Source: Chrysopogon serrulatus
Taxonomy: Eukaryota; Streptophyta; Magnoliopsida; Poales; Poaceae
Assembly: GCA_015844335.1 (NCBI GenBank)
Contig: JADLZL010006977.1
Span: forward strand, 1 to 64,000
Length of the DNA stretch: 64,000 bases
Direction: 5' to 3'
The translations under genes and the position numbers were made by a program. The notes below the pieces were generated by a model, which saw only the letters and a program-made list of their open reading frames with translations, had not been told where the DNA came from and made no database searches. Shown in pieces: positions 1 to 11,101 of this stretch. Position 1 is the first letter of the stretch; every line of letters begins with the position of its first letter.

Positions 1-774
1 TTCTTCTTTGTATTTCATGTTCTTCATGTGTTCTTGATTGATTTGTGCTTCAATCTCGGCTATTGATTCATTTCATCACTTCTACGCCGTCATTTACTTG
101 TTTAGAGGTTACCAACTTCATCTTCTCAAGTTTTAGCCGCGGTTTATCTTATTTTGTGGTGTTGTACATGTTGTTTTTTATTTTTGATTACTACATTATT
201 TTAAACACCAATCACTTTATCGTTTAAATATTTCAATTTAGATAACTACAATTAATACTCTAAAAATTAGTATACACTATTTATTACTATTATGTCTACC
301 ATATTTTTTGGTTTAGTTAGAAAAATACTAAATTTATGGTTTCTCATTATAATTAGTTTTTTAAAAAATAACATTTGATAATACTTTAGTTTATAATTTT
401 GTTTATAAATAATACATTTGAAGGATTATTTAATTATAACTAAGTATGGATATAAAATTTATTTAGAAAAAAATAAGAATAGAGAATTTAATTTAAACTA
501 GTATGCATGCCACATTTCTTGATTAATTAGAAAAATAAATACCTTTGGTGTTTTTTTAGTTTTGCTTGTTTAGAAAAAAATAGAAATAGAGAATTATTAC
601 TAGTATGCCTACCATATTCCTTGATTATTTAGATAAATAGAGAACTTTGGTGTTTTTTATATTTTGCTTGTTGAAAAAAAATTAGAAATAAAAGAAATTT
701 AAATTAAGTTCTTACTTTTATTTCTGTAGTAAAAATTAGAAACTTATCATACTTTATTTTTATAATGCGAGAAC
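1..774. repeat. AT-rich leader of the CACTA element with degenerate ~100-bp repeats
   Basis: No gene is seen. The stretch is very AT-rich. It holds related copies of a block of about 100 bp: one near 267-340, one near 498-598 and one near 599-690. The last two share the words CTAGTATGC and CTTTGGTGTTTTTT. It lies directly upstream of the transposase start at 775, so it is probably the untranslated leader or an intron of that gene. The left terminus of the element (CACTAC...) is not present, so it must lie outside the window. Confidence 0.45.
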
Positions 775-3700
775 ATGACACATGGTTGGATGTACAATGC
801 CGATCGCCGCTCCAAAAATTCATTGATGGTGTGCATTATTTCTTGAGAGTGGCCGAGGAAAACAAGCGGGATGGATTCATACGTTGCCCATGTGCCTTGT
901 GTCGAGAATTTGAAGGAATATTCTAGCTCTAGAAATATTCACTCACATTTGTTGAAGTCGGGTTTCATGCCAAACTATATTTGTTGGACCAAACATGGAG
1001 AAACAGGGATAATGATGGGCGAATGTGAAGAAGAACAAGAACATTTCGAGCTTTGACGACCTTATTGCTCAATTCGGTGGCTTCGATGATATAGCAATGG
1101 GAGAAGCTGAAGAAGAGGAAGGTGCTCTGGTGAAGGTGATGCTCTTGCTGATGCCATTCGTGATACACAGAAAGAATGTGAAAGTGAAAAAGAGAAGGTA
1201 AAAGTTTGACCGCATGCTAGAAGATCACAAGAAATTACTATACCCATCCGTCCAAGATGGGCAAAAAAAAATTGGGTACAACTTTGGAGTTGTTGAAATG
1301 GAAGGCACATAATGGTGTATCCGATAAGGCATTTGGACGATTCTTGAAGATCCAAAAAAGATGCTTCCGAACCCCTAATGAGTTGCCCACCACTACGCAC
1401 GAAGCAAAACAAGTAAAATACGTCCTTTGGGATTAGAAATCCGGAAGATACATGCATGTCCTAACATTTTGCATCCTATACCGTGGCAAGGACTACGAGA
1501 ATTTAGAGGAATGCCCCCGTATGTAAAGCATCACGGTATAAGATCAAGGCGAGATGACCCTGGCGATGTTGAGGGGGAAGAACGTCCTAGAAAGAAAAAT
1601 TCACTGCAAAGGTTATGTGGTATGCTCCTATAATACCTCGTGCAAACGTCTTTTTCGAAACAAGGACCATGCAAAGTTGTTGCGGTGGCATAAAGAAGAC
1701 CGTAAGGTAGACAACATGTTGAGACACCCTGGCGATGGGTCTCGGTGGAGAGCAATAGATAGGGAGTTTCGAGTTTGCAAGCGATGCAAGAAACTTGAGG
1801 TTCGCTCTCTAAATACGGATGGTATGAATCCTTTTTGGTGACGAGCACTAGTCATAGCACTTGGCTTTGTTACTCTATGTATCTACAACTTTCCTCCATG
1901 GTTATGTATGAAGCAAAAAGTTCATTATGATGCCTGTGCTCATCCAAGGGCCGAAGCAATAGGGCAATGACATTGATGTGTATCTAAGGCCATTAATTGA
2001 AGAACTTCTACTTTTATGGGAGCGAAACAGGTGTTCGTATGTGGGATGAGTACAAACAGGGAACACTTCGACTGCGAGCACTGTTGTTTGTGACAATCAA
2101 TGATTGGCTTTGCTCTAAGTAATCTTTCGGGGCAGTCAAACAAGGGATATAATGCATGCACACACTTTGTTTTGATGACCTTGATAGTATATATTTGAAA
2201 AAAAAATGCAGAAAGGTCGTGTACCTTGGGTATCGTCGATTTCTTTTACGTGAATCACCCGATTAGAAAGAAAGGCAAGCATTTTAAAGGTAAAGGCGGA
2301 CCACCGACTTAAGCCCTCGCAAATGGCTGGAGAAGATGTATTTGAGATGGTTAAGGATGTGAAAGTAATTTTTGGTAAGGGGACGGGGCAGCCAACCGGT
2401 TCAAAAGATGCGGCGGGTCATGCACCCATGTGGAAGAAGAAGTCAATATTTTGGGAGCTACCGTATTGGCAAGTCCTAGAGGTCCGTAATGCGATCGACA
2501 TCATGCACTTGACAAAGAATCTTTGTGTCAACCTTCTAGGATTCATGGGTGTGTATGGGAAGCCTAAGGATTCACTTGAAGCACGACAAGACTTGCGGCG
2601 CATGGAAGAAGCGAGAGAACACGCATCGAGAGAAGACAGATGATGGTCGCCAATATTTAAGACACGCTAGCTACACTCTTAGCAATGAAGAGAAAGAAAT
2701 CATGTTTGAATGCTTAAGCAAAGCATCAAGGTTCCATCCCGGATTCTCCTCTAATATAAAAGGTATAATAAATGTGCAGAAGAAATTTTTTGCACTTAAA
2801 GTCGCATGACTGCCATGTGCTTATGACGCAATTGCTTCCAGTTGCATTAAGAGGAATTCTACCTCCACATGTACGTCTAGCCACCGTTAAGCTATGTGCA
2901 TTCCTCAATGCAATTTCTCGAAGTCAATCAATCCACTTTGGAACTTCTTTGCTCTCTGAGAATGATGTGGTTCAATGTCTTGTCGACTTTGAGTTAGTGT
3001 TCCCTCCATCCTTCTTTGATATCATGACACACCTCCTAGTTCATCCGGTCAAGGAGATCAATATTCTTGGTCTGTGTTCCTCCATAATATGTTTCCTTTC
3101 GAGAGGTTTATGGGAGTCTGAAGAAATATGTCCACCCGGCGTGCTCGGCCGAGAAGGAAAGCATGAGAGGGCTATGGAGCAGAGGAGGTCATTGAGTTAC
3201 GTGTTGAATTCATTCTGAACTTGACCCAATTGGTGTTCCCTGAATCACGACACGAGGGAGGCGGCGGAAAGGAGCGATTGGAAAGAAAACCTACATCGAT
3301 GCGGGTGACGATTGTTTCAATAAAGCACACTATACGGTTCTTCAAAACTCATCCGTGGTGGAGCCGTATGTCAAGAAACACAAGGACTTTCTACGATCCC
3401 GGTTCGAGAGAAGAATGAAGCTTGGCTTATGCGTCGACACATGGACACTTTCGGTGATTGGTTACGAAAAGAATGTCGAGGGGCAATGACCAGATTGATG
3501 AGCAACTATATTTGTTGGCTAGGCAACCATCATGGCACATCCTCACATACAAAGGGTGCGAGATAAATGGAAATACATTTTACACCCTAGGCCAAGATAA
3601 AAAAAGCACGAACCAAAAGCGATTGGGGTTGGCGTAGGCGCCACCGACCGAATGGAGACAGACAAACATATTATGGCCGCATAAAGGAGATTTGGGAACT

Positions 3701-4158
3701 AGACTACGCACCTAATTTCAAAGTCCCTTTGTTTCGGTGACAATGGGTCAAGAAACCGGGGCGGAGTAACAGTTGACAAAGACTATGGAATGACAACGGT
3801 GGACCTCAATAATGTTGGCTACAAAGGTGAACCATTAGTCCTTCTGCCGCTGATGTGAATCGGGTTTTCTATGTGAAAGACATGTCGTCAAAACAAAAGA
3901 GAGGAAAAATGACAACAACTCAACAAATGAGCCAAAAGCGCCATATAGTTCTCTCGAGGGAAAAAAAAAACATTGTGGGAATTGAGGACAAGTCGGATAT
4001 TTGAGGAAGATTATGAAAGGGATGACCGAATCACGCCTTTCAATGTGACCAAAGATCCGAGCATCATGATAAATGCTAAAGACACTCCGTGGTTACGTCA
4101 AGATCATGACCAAGGAACATACGTCAAAAAAAAGAAGATCACTACATTGCCCGCCTAA
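775..4158 (+). pseudogene. TNP2-type CACTA transposase, degenerate
   Basis: This is a broken copy of the transposase that cuts and moves CACTA elements. The start ATG at 775 opens a stretch reading MTHGWMYNADRRSK. An N-terminal transposase-associated domain follows, with CPCALCR and the HLLKSGF...YICWTKHGE pattern (about 860-1010). The TNP2 core covers roughly 1550-2640, with RRDDPGDVEG and NAIDIMHLTKNLCVN, which holds a conserved Asp. The DUF4218 region follows (LLPVALRGILPPHVRL, 2833-3230, then PESRHEG), and then a DUF4216-like tail that ends at a TAA at 4156-4158. The reading frame changes many times; one example is a missing A near 815. No single open frame exceeds about 150 codons. Family assignment rests on recognised motifs; the state of decay is seen directly. 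Confidence 0.85.
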
Positions 4159-4860
4159 TAAATAGAGTGTATTAAAGTATGTGTATGTGAGAATTGTAAC
4201 ATTAGATGTAATGGTGACTATGGCATTGCTATTCCGAGAAATGAAACTGTTGTTTTTTAACAAAATAATACCTATTGCTTTATTTATTATGCAATTAATA
4301 AAATTAATCTAATTATTATAAGGGATGGAAAGATTTTATGTTACCAAATTTATTATAAAAGCAATTAGACAAAAAGAAATAGAACTGTTATTTTTTAACA
4401 AATTAATACCTAATATTTTATGTACTACGCAATTAACAAAATTAATCTAATTATTATAAGCATAAAAAAAAAAGAAAAGAATAAATCTTTAAAAAATAAT
4501 TCGATGCAATGGTGAATATCACGTATAACACGATTTTAGAGAAAAATAATGATAAATGAATAAAATTTACGTTTAAATAATGCACAAATAAATTTTTCTG
4601 TCGAAACACCTACTTTAAGATACTTAAATTAAGTAATACATTTTTGCATTAACAAAATAATAATTATTTTTTATATTTAAGTTTGCTATTACAAAGGAAT
4701 GAAAAGATTTTATGTTCCAAAATTTATTATAAAAGCAATTAAGTAATACAAATGGAACTGTTATTTTTTAAGAAATTAATACCTAATATTTTGTTTACTA
4801 TACAATTAACAAAATCAAACTAATTATTGTAAGCATATATAAATAAGAAAGTGTAATTTG
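4159..4860. repeat. AT-rich spacer with duplicated ~130-bp blocks
   Basis: No gene is seen between the two CACTA genes. A block beginning GAAACTGTT or GAACTGTT and ending TTAATCTAATTATTATAAG recurs near 4240-4325, 4380-4460 and 4750-4835. A companion block (GGAATGGAAAGATTTTATGTT, allowing changes) recurs near 4320-4375 and 4690-4745. This looks like segmental duplication within the spacer. Confidence 0.55.
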
Positions 4861-4869
4861 GGCGTTGGG

Positions 4870-5035
4870 GAAAACACCTTTAGTCGGTGCCATCCACCAA
4901 TAGGGACTAAAGGTCACCTTTAGTCCGGTGCCGACCACCCAAGGGACTAAAGGTCAACCTTTAGTCCCGGTTGGTGGTCAGGCACGGAACTAAGACCTTT
5001 AGTCCGGTTATTGGTGGACATAGGGACTTCATGAT
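4870..5035 (+). repeat. Internal array of CACTA subterminal-type repeats
   Basis: At least six copies, direct and inverted, of the motif CTTTAGTCCSGGT / GGGACTAAAGG lie within 165 bp. The same motif fills the right end of the element at 10864-11080. Here it sits in the middle of the element, directly upstream of the TATA box of the second gene. In En/Spm such motifs are binding sites for the element's own regulatory protein, so this array may be a promoter. The alternative is that it is the left end of a second, abutting element, but no CACTA terminus is visible. Confidence 0.6.
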
Positions 5036-5041
5036 GACTTG

Positions 5042-5048
5042 TATAAAT
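5042..5048 (+). promoter_or_regulatory. TATA box of the second CACTA gene
   Basis: TATAAAT lies immediately after the subterminal-type array. A GC-rich stretch of about 750 bp follows and looks like a leader rather than coding sequence. Its position fits a core promoter for the gene whose coding part starts at 6472. Confidence 0.45.
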
Positions 5049-5049
5049 C

Positions 5050-5940
5050 CCCCACGGTCGTCTTCCTCCTCACGGACTTCACAAAATCAAAGCTTGCCCT
5101 AACCCTTGCCGCTCCGCCGTCGTCTCGCCCTCGTCCCCAGCGCCGCTGCTTCTTTGCCTCCTTCCGGCCCTTGACTTGGCAGCGCCATCGGCAGGGAGGA
5201 ATGCCGCCCCGCCCACCCCTCGTCCCGAAGCGGAGGCGCCGCCCGCCCGCCATCGTCCCGAAGCCGTCCTCGCGCCACAGCAGCGCTGGATCCCCGAGCC
5301 CGTCCTCACCGCGCCGCTGCGGCCATCATCTTCTCCGGCCGGCCAGCGTGGTCGAGAGGAGCACCCGGCGACCATCACCTCGGTCCCACCGTTCCGTGCC
5401 GGCAGCGCCGCCCCTGGCAGACGGAAGCGCCCGGCTGGCAACCATTTTCTCCGGCGTGCGCTTGGCTGGCAGAGCCCGCCTCCTCCTCCGGCCATCTTCT
5501 CGCCCGGAGGCTGCGCCCGCCGTCACCTGCGCCCGTCGAGGGAGCCGCCCGTCGCACGCCCGTCGAGGGTGAATCAAGGTTGTGCGTCTACGTTGGGCGG
5601 CCATCGAGCCGCGAGATCATGCGTGTGTGTGTTGCGTCGGCCATCGAGCGGGGGCGATGCGTGTATGTGTTGTAGCCGGCCATCGAGCGAGAGCATCTCC
5701 ATGCCGTACACTCGGCGAGCGGCCATGCCGTACACACTCGGCGAACGCCGTATATCACAATTCGTTTTTATTCGAACCCTAACGGCGTCCTAACGGCCGG
5801 GCGATCGAAGATACGCCCTAGCGGCGGCCGGACGAACCCGGCACGACCCGGCGAATGAAGATACGACCTAGCGGCGGCGGCGGCCCAATACGACCTAGCG
5901 ATTAACCTAGACACGGCCTAGCGGCGACCCAATACGACTG
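5050..5940 (+). other. GC-rich leader of the second CACTA gene
   Basis: This is a GC-rich stretch rich in CCGCC, with open frames on both strands but no recognised protein. It lies between the TATA box and the 80-bp satellite. I read it as untranslated leader of the 6472-10590 gene. Near 5800-5940 it contains short repeats of the words CGACCTAGCGGCG and AATACGAC. Confidence 0.4.
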
Positions 5941-5945
5941 GCGAT

Positions 5946-6430
5946 GTAACTTATAATGTGATTATGTTTAGTAACTTGACACCGGATTATAAGTGTAACT
6001 TATAATATAATTAACTTTATTAATGGTAACTTATAATATAATTATGTTTAATAACTTGAGATCACATTATTAGTATAACTTATTATATAATTAACTTTAT
6101 TCATGATATCTTATAATGTAATTTATGTGACTTTATTATGTAACTTTATGTGAAGTAACTTTATTAGTAATACTTTTATTTAACTATATTAACTTTCTCA
6201 TGTCATGTGACTTTACTATGTACCTTTATGTGAAGTAACTTTATTAATGGTACTTTTATTTAACTTTATTAACTTTGTCATGTCATATGACTTTATTATG
6301 TACCTTTATGTAAAGTAACTTTATTAATGGTACTTTTATTTAACTTTATTAACTATTTCATGTTATGTGAGTTTATTATGTAACTTTATGTCAAGTAACT
6401 TTATTAATGGTACTTTTATTTAACTTTATT
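5946..6430. repeat. 80-bp tandem satellite, about six copies
   Basis: The register is strict. The word GTAACTTATAATRTRATTATGTTTA starts at 5946 and 6026. The word ATRTGACTTTAYTATG starts at 6125, 6205, 6285 and 6365, exactly 80 bp apart. All copies share TAACTTTATTAATGGTA. The array lies just upstream of the first coding exon of the second CACTA gene, so it is probably in its leader or first intron. Confidence 0.9.
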
Positions 6431-6471
6431 TCTTGCGGCGCTACATGACCAATTGAATTCTAACAACTTTT

Positions 6472-9400
6472 TTGAAAATGGCCGATCCGAATGATAACAT
6501 GGATGATGCGATGATGGACCTAATCAGCAGCGGCGCCAACCAAAATCCCCAAGTCGAAGGTGATGAAAATGAACAAATAGATGATGGGAGTCAGTACTTC
6601 GCTGATTATGAAGAACTTATGGGAGACAATCCTGATGAGGTCTATCTACAATCTAGTCTCTATGTATATACATGAAATTAAAAAGAATGATCGACTTGTG
6701 TATTAATATATTTATACTTGTTTGTGTAGCCCTGCGGATGCGACAACTACAGGGAGTGGTAGAAAAGTGCGAGGCCCTAAGAAGCCGTTGGAGGGTCGGT
6801 ATATTCTATCGGAATTCGACGAGGGGCAAAAGGCCAAGTACTTGGGGAACATTCAAAGAAATTTGTTGCTCACTGTGGATACTTAGTGAGGGGACGGGCT
6901 CCCGATCGGTGCTCGAGAATGGAGGAAACGGAAAGACAACCCGCTATTAGTTATGTCTCGGATCGTGACAAGGAATTGCTATGGCTAGATATCCTTCAAC
7001 ATTTCACGCTCGATACGGGATGAAGCTTTGAAGGAGAAGGTTCAAAGTCGGGCTATGCGTAAGATGGCCAAACAATTTCAGGCTTGGAAGAAGAAACTGT
7101 ACAAGACTTTTGTTGCAAATAACCGGACACGGATTTCACCAACAAGGCCTACGTCAAGTTGAGGCCTTTTTTGGGATGAGTTAAAATGCAGTTTAAGAAC
7201 TCGAAGAGGGTCGAGCACGGATGATCCGTAATCGGAAAAATGCTAGCCACAAGCAATACCACCATCACTTGGGTTCGGGTGGCTCTGTGGATTGCTATTC
7301 CCAAGTGGCGTAAGCTGGAGCAGGAGATTGTTGATAAGGGGATAGAACCAGAATCACTCAAGCGGCCTTTGGCGCGCCAAGTATTGGTTCTTTGGCCATG
7401 GGGGAACCCTTGACCTAGAGACCAGGAAAGGTGGTGTACGGCGAGACGCCAGAGAGTGGGCGAGGACGGCATATGCCCGAGAATTAGCTAAAAGTGGCGC
7501 CTGGCAGCCAAATAGAGAGAAGGATGAGCCGACATACGCCCGGGAGACCGCCGAACACGGTGGGCGAACAAGAGGCTATGGGGAGATATCGTGGGGAGCA
7601 TGGCTTCCCTCAAGATAGACCCACTTATAGAAGCCGCCAAAGAAAGAAGGAAGAGGAGGCAGAGCGATTGCGTAGGTTGGAGGCGATGGTGATGGAGTCA
7701 CAAGCAGCGGCTCGTGAAGCGATACAGCGAGAGAAAGCACTTGAAGAGAGAATGAACTTGGAAATCAAAAGGCAAGTGTGAAGTCGTAAGTTCTATGCAA
7801 AAGGCAAACCGCATCGAGCCATTTGTCAACATTAGCCCCCTGGTCGGTTGAAAAGCGATTGTGCTTCCACGGAGGTGCCAACTATTCAAGACGACGTGCG
7901 GTTTGCGCTTTTCCGGTGGATGACGCCACCGAAGCAAGGACAACATGTGAGCCGCACATTCCACGAGGGGGGGCTACCACCGTCATGGTTGCCATCGGTG
8001 TTGTAACTCCTATCGACCCAACGAAGACACCAAGAATCCATGGAGTCATAGTTCAATTGGATATGCTAATGCCTCCGTGGATAGAGTTATCAAAGGCTAT
8101 GAAAATGTGCAGCTCGAGATAGAAGGAGGTGATGGGGAGAAGACTCTAGGACAAGCAGAGAAGGCATTCATTTGTTGGCGCAAGCGCTACATCATTATTC
8201 TGGGGGCTTCACCTAGTAGTCTACCACCACCTTTCGTCATGAACCTAACCCTAGGTGGTGATTAAACTTTACGATACATTTATTCACTAACCTTATTTTG
8301 CATTTCTTTAGTTAGTTAGCGGTTTACTCATATACCTCTTTGGTTCCACAGGTGGTCACCAACATGTCATAGCGCCGCGGGTGATGACGAGGCGGGTGCA
8401 AGACACAATTTGCATCGCCCAGCTGCAACGCCGCCTCCTCGGGCTGCAACGCCACCACCTCGGGCTCCAACACCGCAACCTCGGGCTCCAACACCGCCAC
8501 CACGTGCTCCAACGCCACCACCTCGGGCTGCGCCGCCTCCTCGGGCTGCAACGCCACCACCTCGGGCTCCAACACCGCAACCTCGGGCTCCAACACCGCC
8601 ACCACGTGCTCCAACGCCGCCTCCTCGGGCTCAAACGCCGCCTCCTAGGGCTCCAACACCGACACCGGCTGCCCCTCGCCTCCACGTCGGGCTTCAACCC
8701 CGTCACCGGGCGCCATCGCATCCACACGTGGCTCCAGCGCTAAAACCGGTGGACCCACCATTGAAGAAGAGGCCGGCCACACGATCAAATGTGTCGGCCG
8801 CCCGCCGCCAAAAAAAAGCCCCTCCCCGCGAAGAAACAACCCGTCATTCCCTACGAAGCTATCCTATGAGAAGGCTGCTGCAGAAATAAAAGCTTCGGTA
8901 AAGGAAGATGTGGGACAATTTCTTTAAGAACCTAAAGGATGAAAGTCAAGCCAAGCGGAAACACGAGAAGCCCTACCTCTTGCTAAAGCCGGAAGATCTA
9001 CGGCAAAGGGTTGAGGCTGAACAAAAAAAAGAGGGCGCAACTCGAGAAAAGAATCATCATCTTTATCTGACTATGAGCGCACTCTAACCAAATCCCAGGA
9101 AGCAGGGACGAAGAAAGGGAAAGGAGCACGCAAGGGTGTAGCACAGCTCGGGGAACAATCAAAGCAATCAGTGCCCCCGCTAGTCGTACCTGATCAATAT
9201 GGTTCAAACATCGGCGTGCTAGACCAGCGATTTACCTCTAGGTTTGAACTATGAGGACCTTGAAAATTTTTTTTGCGGACACTGGTCTTACCTTATCCCA
9301 AATGATAGCTGGGGCAGCAATTGAAAGTGCAAAAGAAGTTGATCATTATCGGAAGACATATGAATACGGCAAGAGTCTGTTCAACCCTGCGGCCCTCAGC

Positions 9401-10590
9401 GAACTTGGCACGCAGATGTATCGCTAAACCGGTGGTACCTAGACGCGTGCGGCGAGAAGAGCGAATGACTATATTTGCGTCCGAATTAGAAACCATGATT
9501 ACTTTTTCGTGGTGATGATCTTATTGTCTGTTCAATTTAATGAGCTACACCAGCTATGCCACATGGACGCTCCGGATAAATCCCTAATAAGCTGCATACA
9601 TGCGTAAGTGATTCTTTCTTTTTAATAATATCACTATAAATTATCATGTATATGTATAACTAATTATAGAAACCGGGTACACATATGCGAAACATGATGA
9701 GGGATCTCGAGCTAGAAATGACAAGGACGTTGGATTTATAGATCCTTATATTGTATTTAAAGACCCCAAGACTCCGTATGCCATATGGAGACCTCAAACG
9801 GAGAGAAATCTACGGAGGTACCCGATCAATCAAAAGGATAAAAGATATATACTCTTCCCCTATAACTTTAAGTAAGTATCATTATCGTGTGTACGTACAT
9901 TCTATTAACCCAATTGATCGGATCCGTGTGAAGATAAATAATTATTTTGCCTACACACAAATGCAGCTTTCATTGGATATTAATTGTGATTGATCTCGGC
10001 AATCTCATCGATAATCTATGACTCGTTGAGAAAACCCACGGAAGATTACCAAGAAATGATAGATATTATCCAAGGGTAACTTCGATCTCTAAATATTACT
10101 CTCGGCTCTTTAACTATGTAATAGATAATTAATAATGATCGTTTTATTGCTAGGGTTTGGGCTTGGTTCGTGCGAGAAACATCGTCCGCATTTAAAAGCG
10201 CCACTTTCGAAGCCTATCCTACTTCAATGGATTCTACGGCAGCCTTGGGCAAAAATTTGTGCGGATACTATGTCTGCGAATTTCTAAATGTCTATGAAAA
10301 AAGATCAAATCTTGAGCAGACAAAAGTATGTAACATGTATATATAATAAGTTCATTTCAATTATTAGTTGCTTTAATAAATCTTATACATACCTATAACT
10401 TTTTCTTTAATGATTACTACAAGGCGACGTGGTTGAGGGAGAAGGTGTTGATGAAGTCCGCCTAAAAGGCATTCAGGAGACAATCGCCGGATTTCTTAAC
10501 GACCAAGTCCTAAATCCCGCCGGCGAGTACTTCTTCAACCCTGACGAGCCACTCAAACCAAACCAAGATGATCATTTGTATGATGTTTGA
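6472..10590 (+). pseudogene. Second CACTA gene: Ptta/En/Spm-type protein with Ulp1-like protease C-terminus, degenerate
   Basis: The conserved second protein of grass CACTA elements. The first exon (ATG 6472) encodes an acidic segment with DDAMMDLIS and YFADYEELMGDNPDE. A 90-bp intron (6640-6729, GT..AG) follows, then KVRGPKKPLEGRYILSEFDE, and the Ptta/En/Spm region with HWFFGHGG-like and NREKDE words near 7380-7530 and YRSRQRKKEEEAERL at 7626. Next come an 18-bp coding minisatellite of TPPPRA units and a lysine-rich stretch. The last part resembles Ulp1/SUMO proteases: FHWILIVID supplies the His and LCGYYVCEF the Cys. Short introns with good borders lie at 9604-9669, 9872-9966, 10076-10153 and 10326-10423. 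The stop is at 10588-10590. Several stops and frame breaks make this copy inactive as read. Confidence 0.75.
8415..8690 (+). repeat. 18-bp coding minisatellite (TPPPRA units)
   Basis: About fifteen units of roughly ACGCCACCACCTCGGGCT, each encoding TPPPRA or TPQPRA. A 99-bp higher-order copy (8452-8550 against 8551-8640) suggests recent expansion by unequal exchange. The repeat is in frame with the surrounding CACTA protein and would give a stiff proline-rich linker. Confidence 0.8.
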
Positions 10591-10863
10591 GTGGCAGAGA
10601 ATAATTAAGTTGTAAATACTTTATCTGTGACGGAGACATGTAAATTTTGTATCGTAGACCAATAGGAATGTGTAATATATAAATAGTTTTATGTAGTTTA
10701 TTTATATGTAATGATCTAATTATAAATTATAGGTGCGCGTCTACATAAACAAGCAGCGGACAATACGCATTCAAAAATAATAATAATACAATTGTAAACC
10801 AGAAAGGGAAAACCAAAAGAAAAGGAAAAAGAAAAGAAAAAAGAAAAGAAAAAAGTAAAAACT

Positions 10864-11101
10864 CTTTAGTCCCGGTTGGTAACACCAACCGGGACTAAAA
10901 GGGGCGGCCAGGTGACGCACCCTGGCTCACCCTTTAGTCCCGGTTGGTGTTACCAACCGGGACTAAAGGTCCACCTTTAGTCCCGGGCCGCGGAACCGGG
11001 ACTAAAGGTGGGACATTTAGTCCCGAAACCTTAGTCCCGGTTCCGGGTCCGGGACTAAAGGGCCTTCCGCACCGGGACTAAATGTCGGTTCTGTAGTAGT
11101 G
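10864..11101. repeat. Right subterminal repeats and terminal inverted repeat of the first CACTA element
   Basis: Palindromic units of CTTTAGTCCCGGTTGGT and its complement recur about every 20-40 bp. The element closes with GGTTCTGTAGTAGTG at 11101. The following three bases are TTT, one half of the expected 3-bp target duplication. The other half is outside the window. Confidence 0.9.

Larger units (their letters stand above)
1..11101 (+). mobile_element. CACTA (En/Spm) DNA transposon, left end outside window
   Basis: The element carries the two genes typical of large grass CACTA transposons on one strand: a TNP2-type transposase and a second gene with a Ulp1-like C-terminus. The right end is seen directly. 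Inverted and direct copies of TTTAGTCCCGGTT fill 10864-11080, and the terminus CTGTAGTAGTG ends at 11101, the complement of the family's CACTACTACAG end. Both genes have many stops and frame breaks, so the copy looks non-functional. The transposase-then-second-gene order resembles the order I recall for Triticeae CACTA elements. The left end and its target duplication cannot be checked here. Confidence 0.85.

Noticed and set aside
5039..5793. Open frames of up to 205 codons in the GC-rich leader of the second CACTA gene
   Set aside because: They overlap in several frames and both strands; the position fits untranslated leader.
5946..6430. CRISPR-like regular spacing
   Set aside because: The whole 80-bp unit repeats, without unique spacers, and the DNA is a plant nuclear genome; it is a satellite.
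8324..8727. Minus-strand open frames of 96 and 123 codons
   Set aside because: They are shadows of the plus-strand TPPPRA minisatellite.
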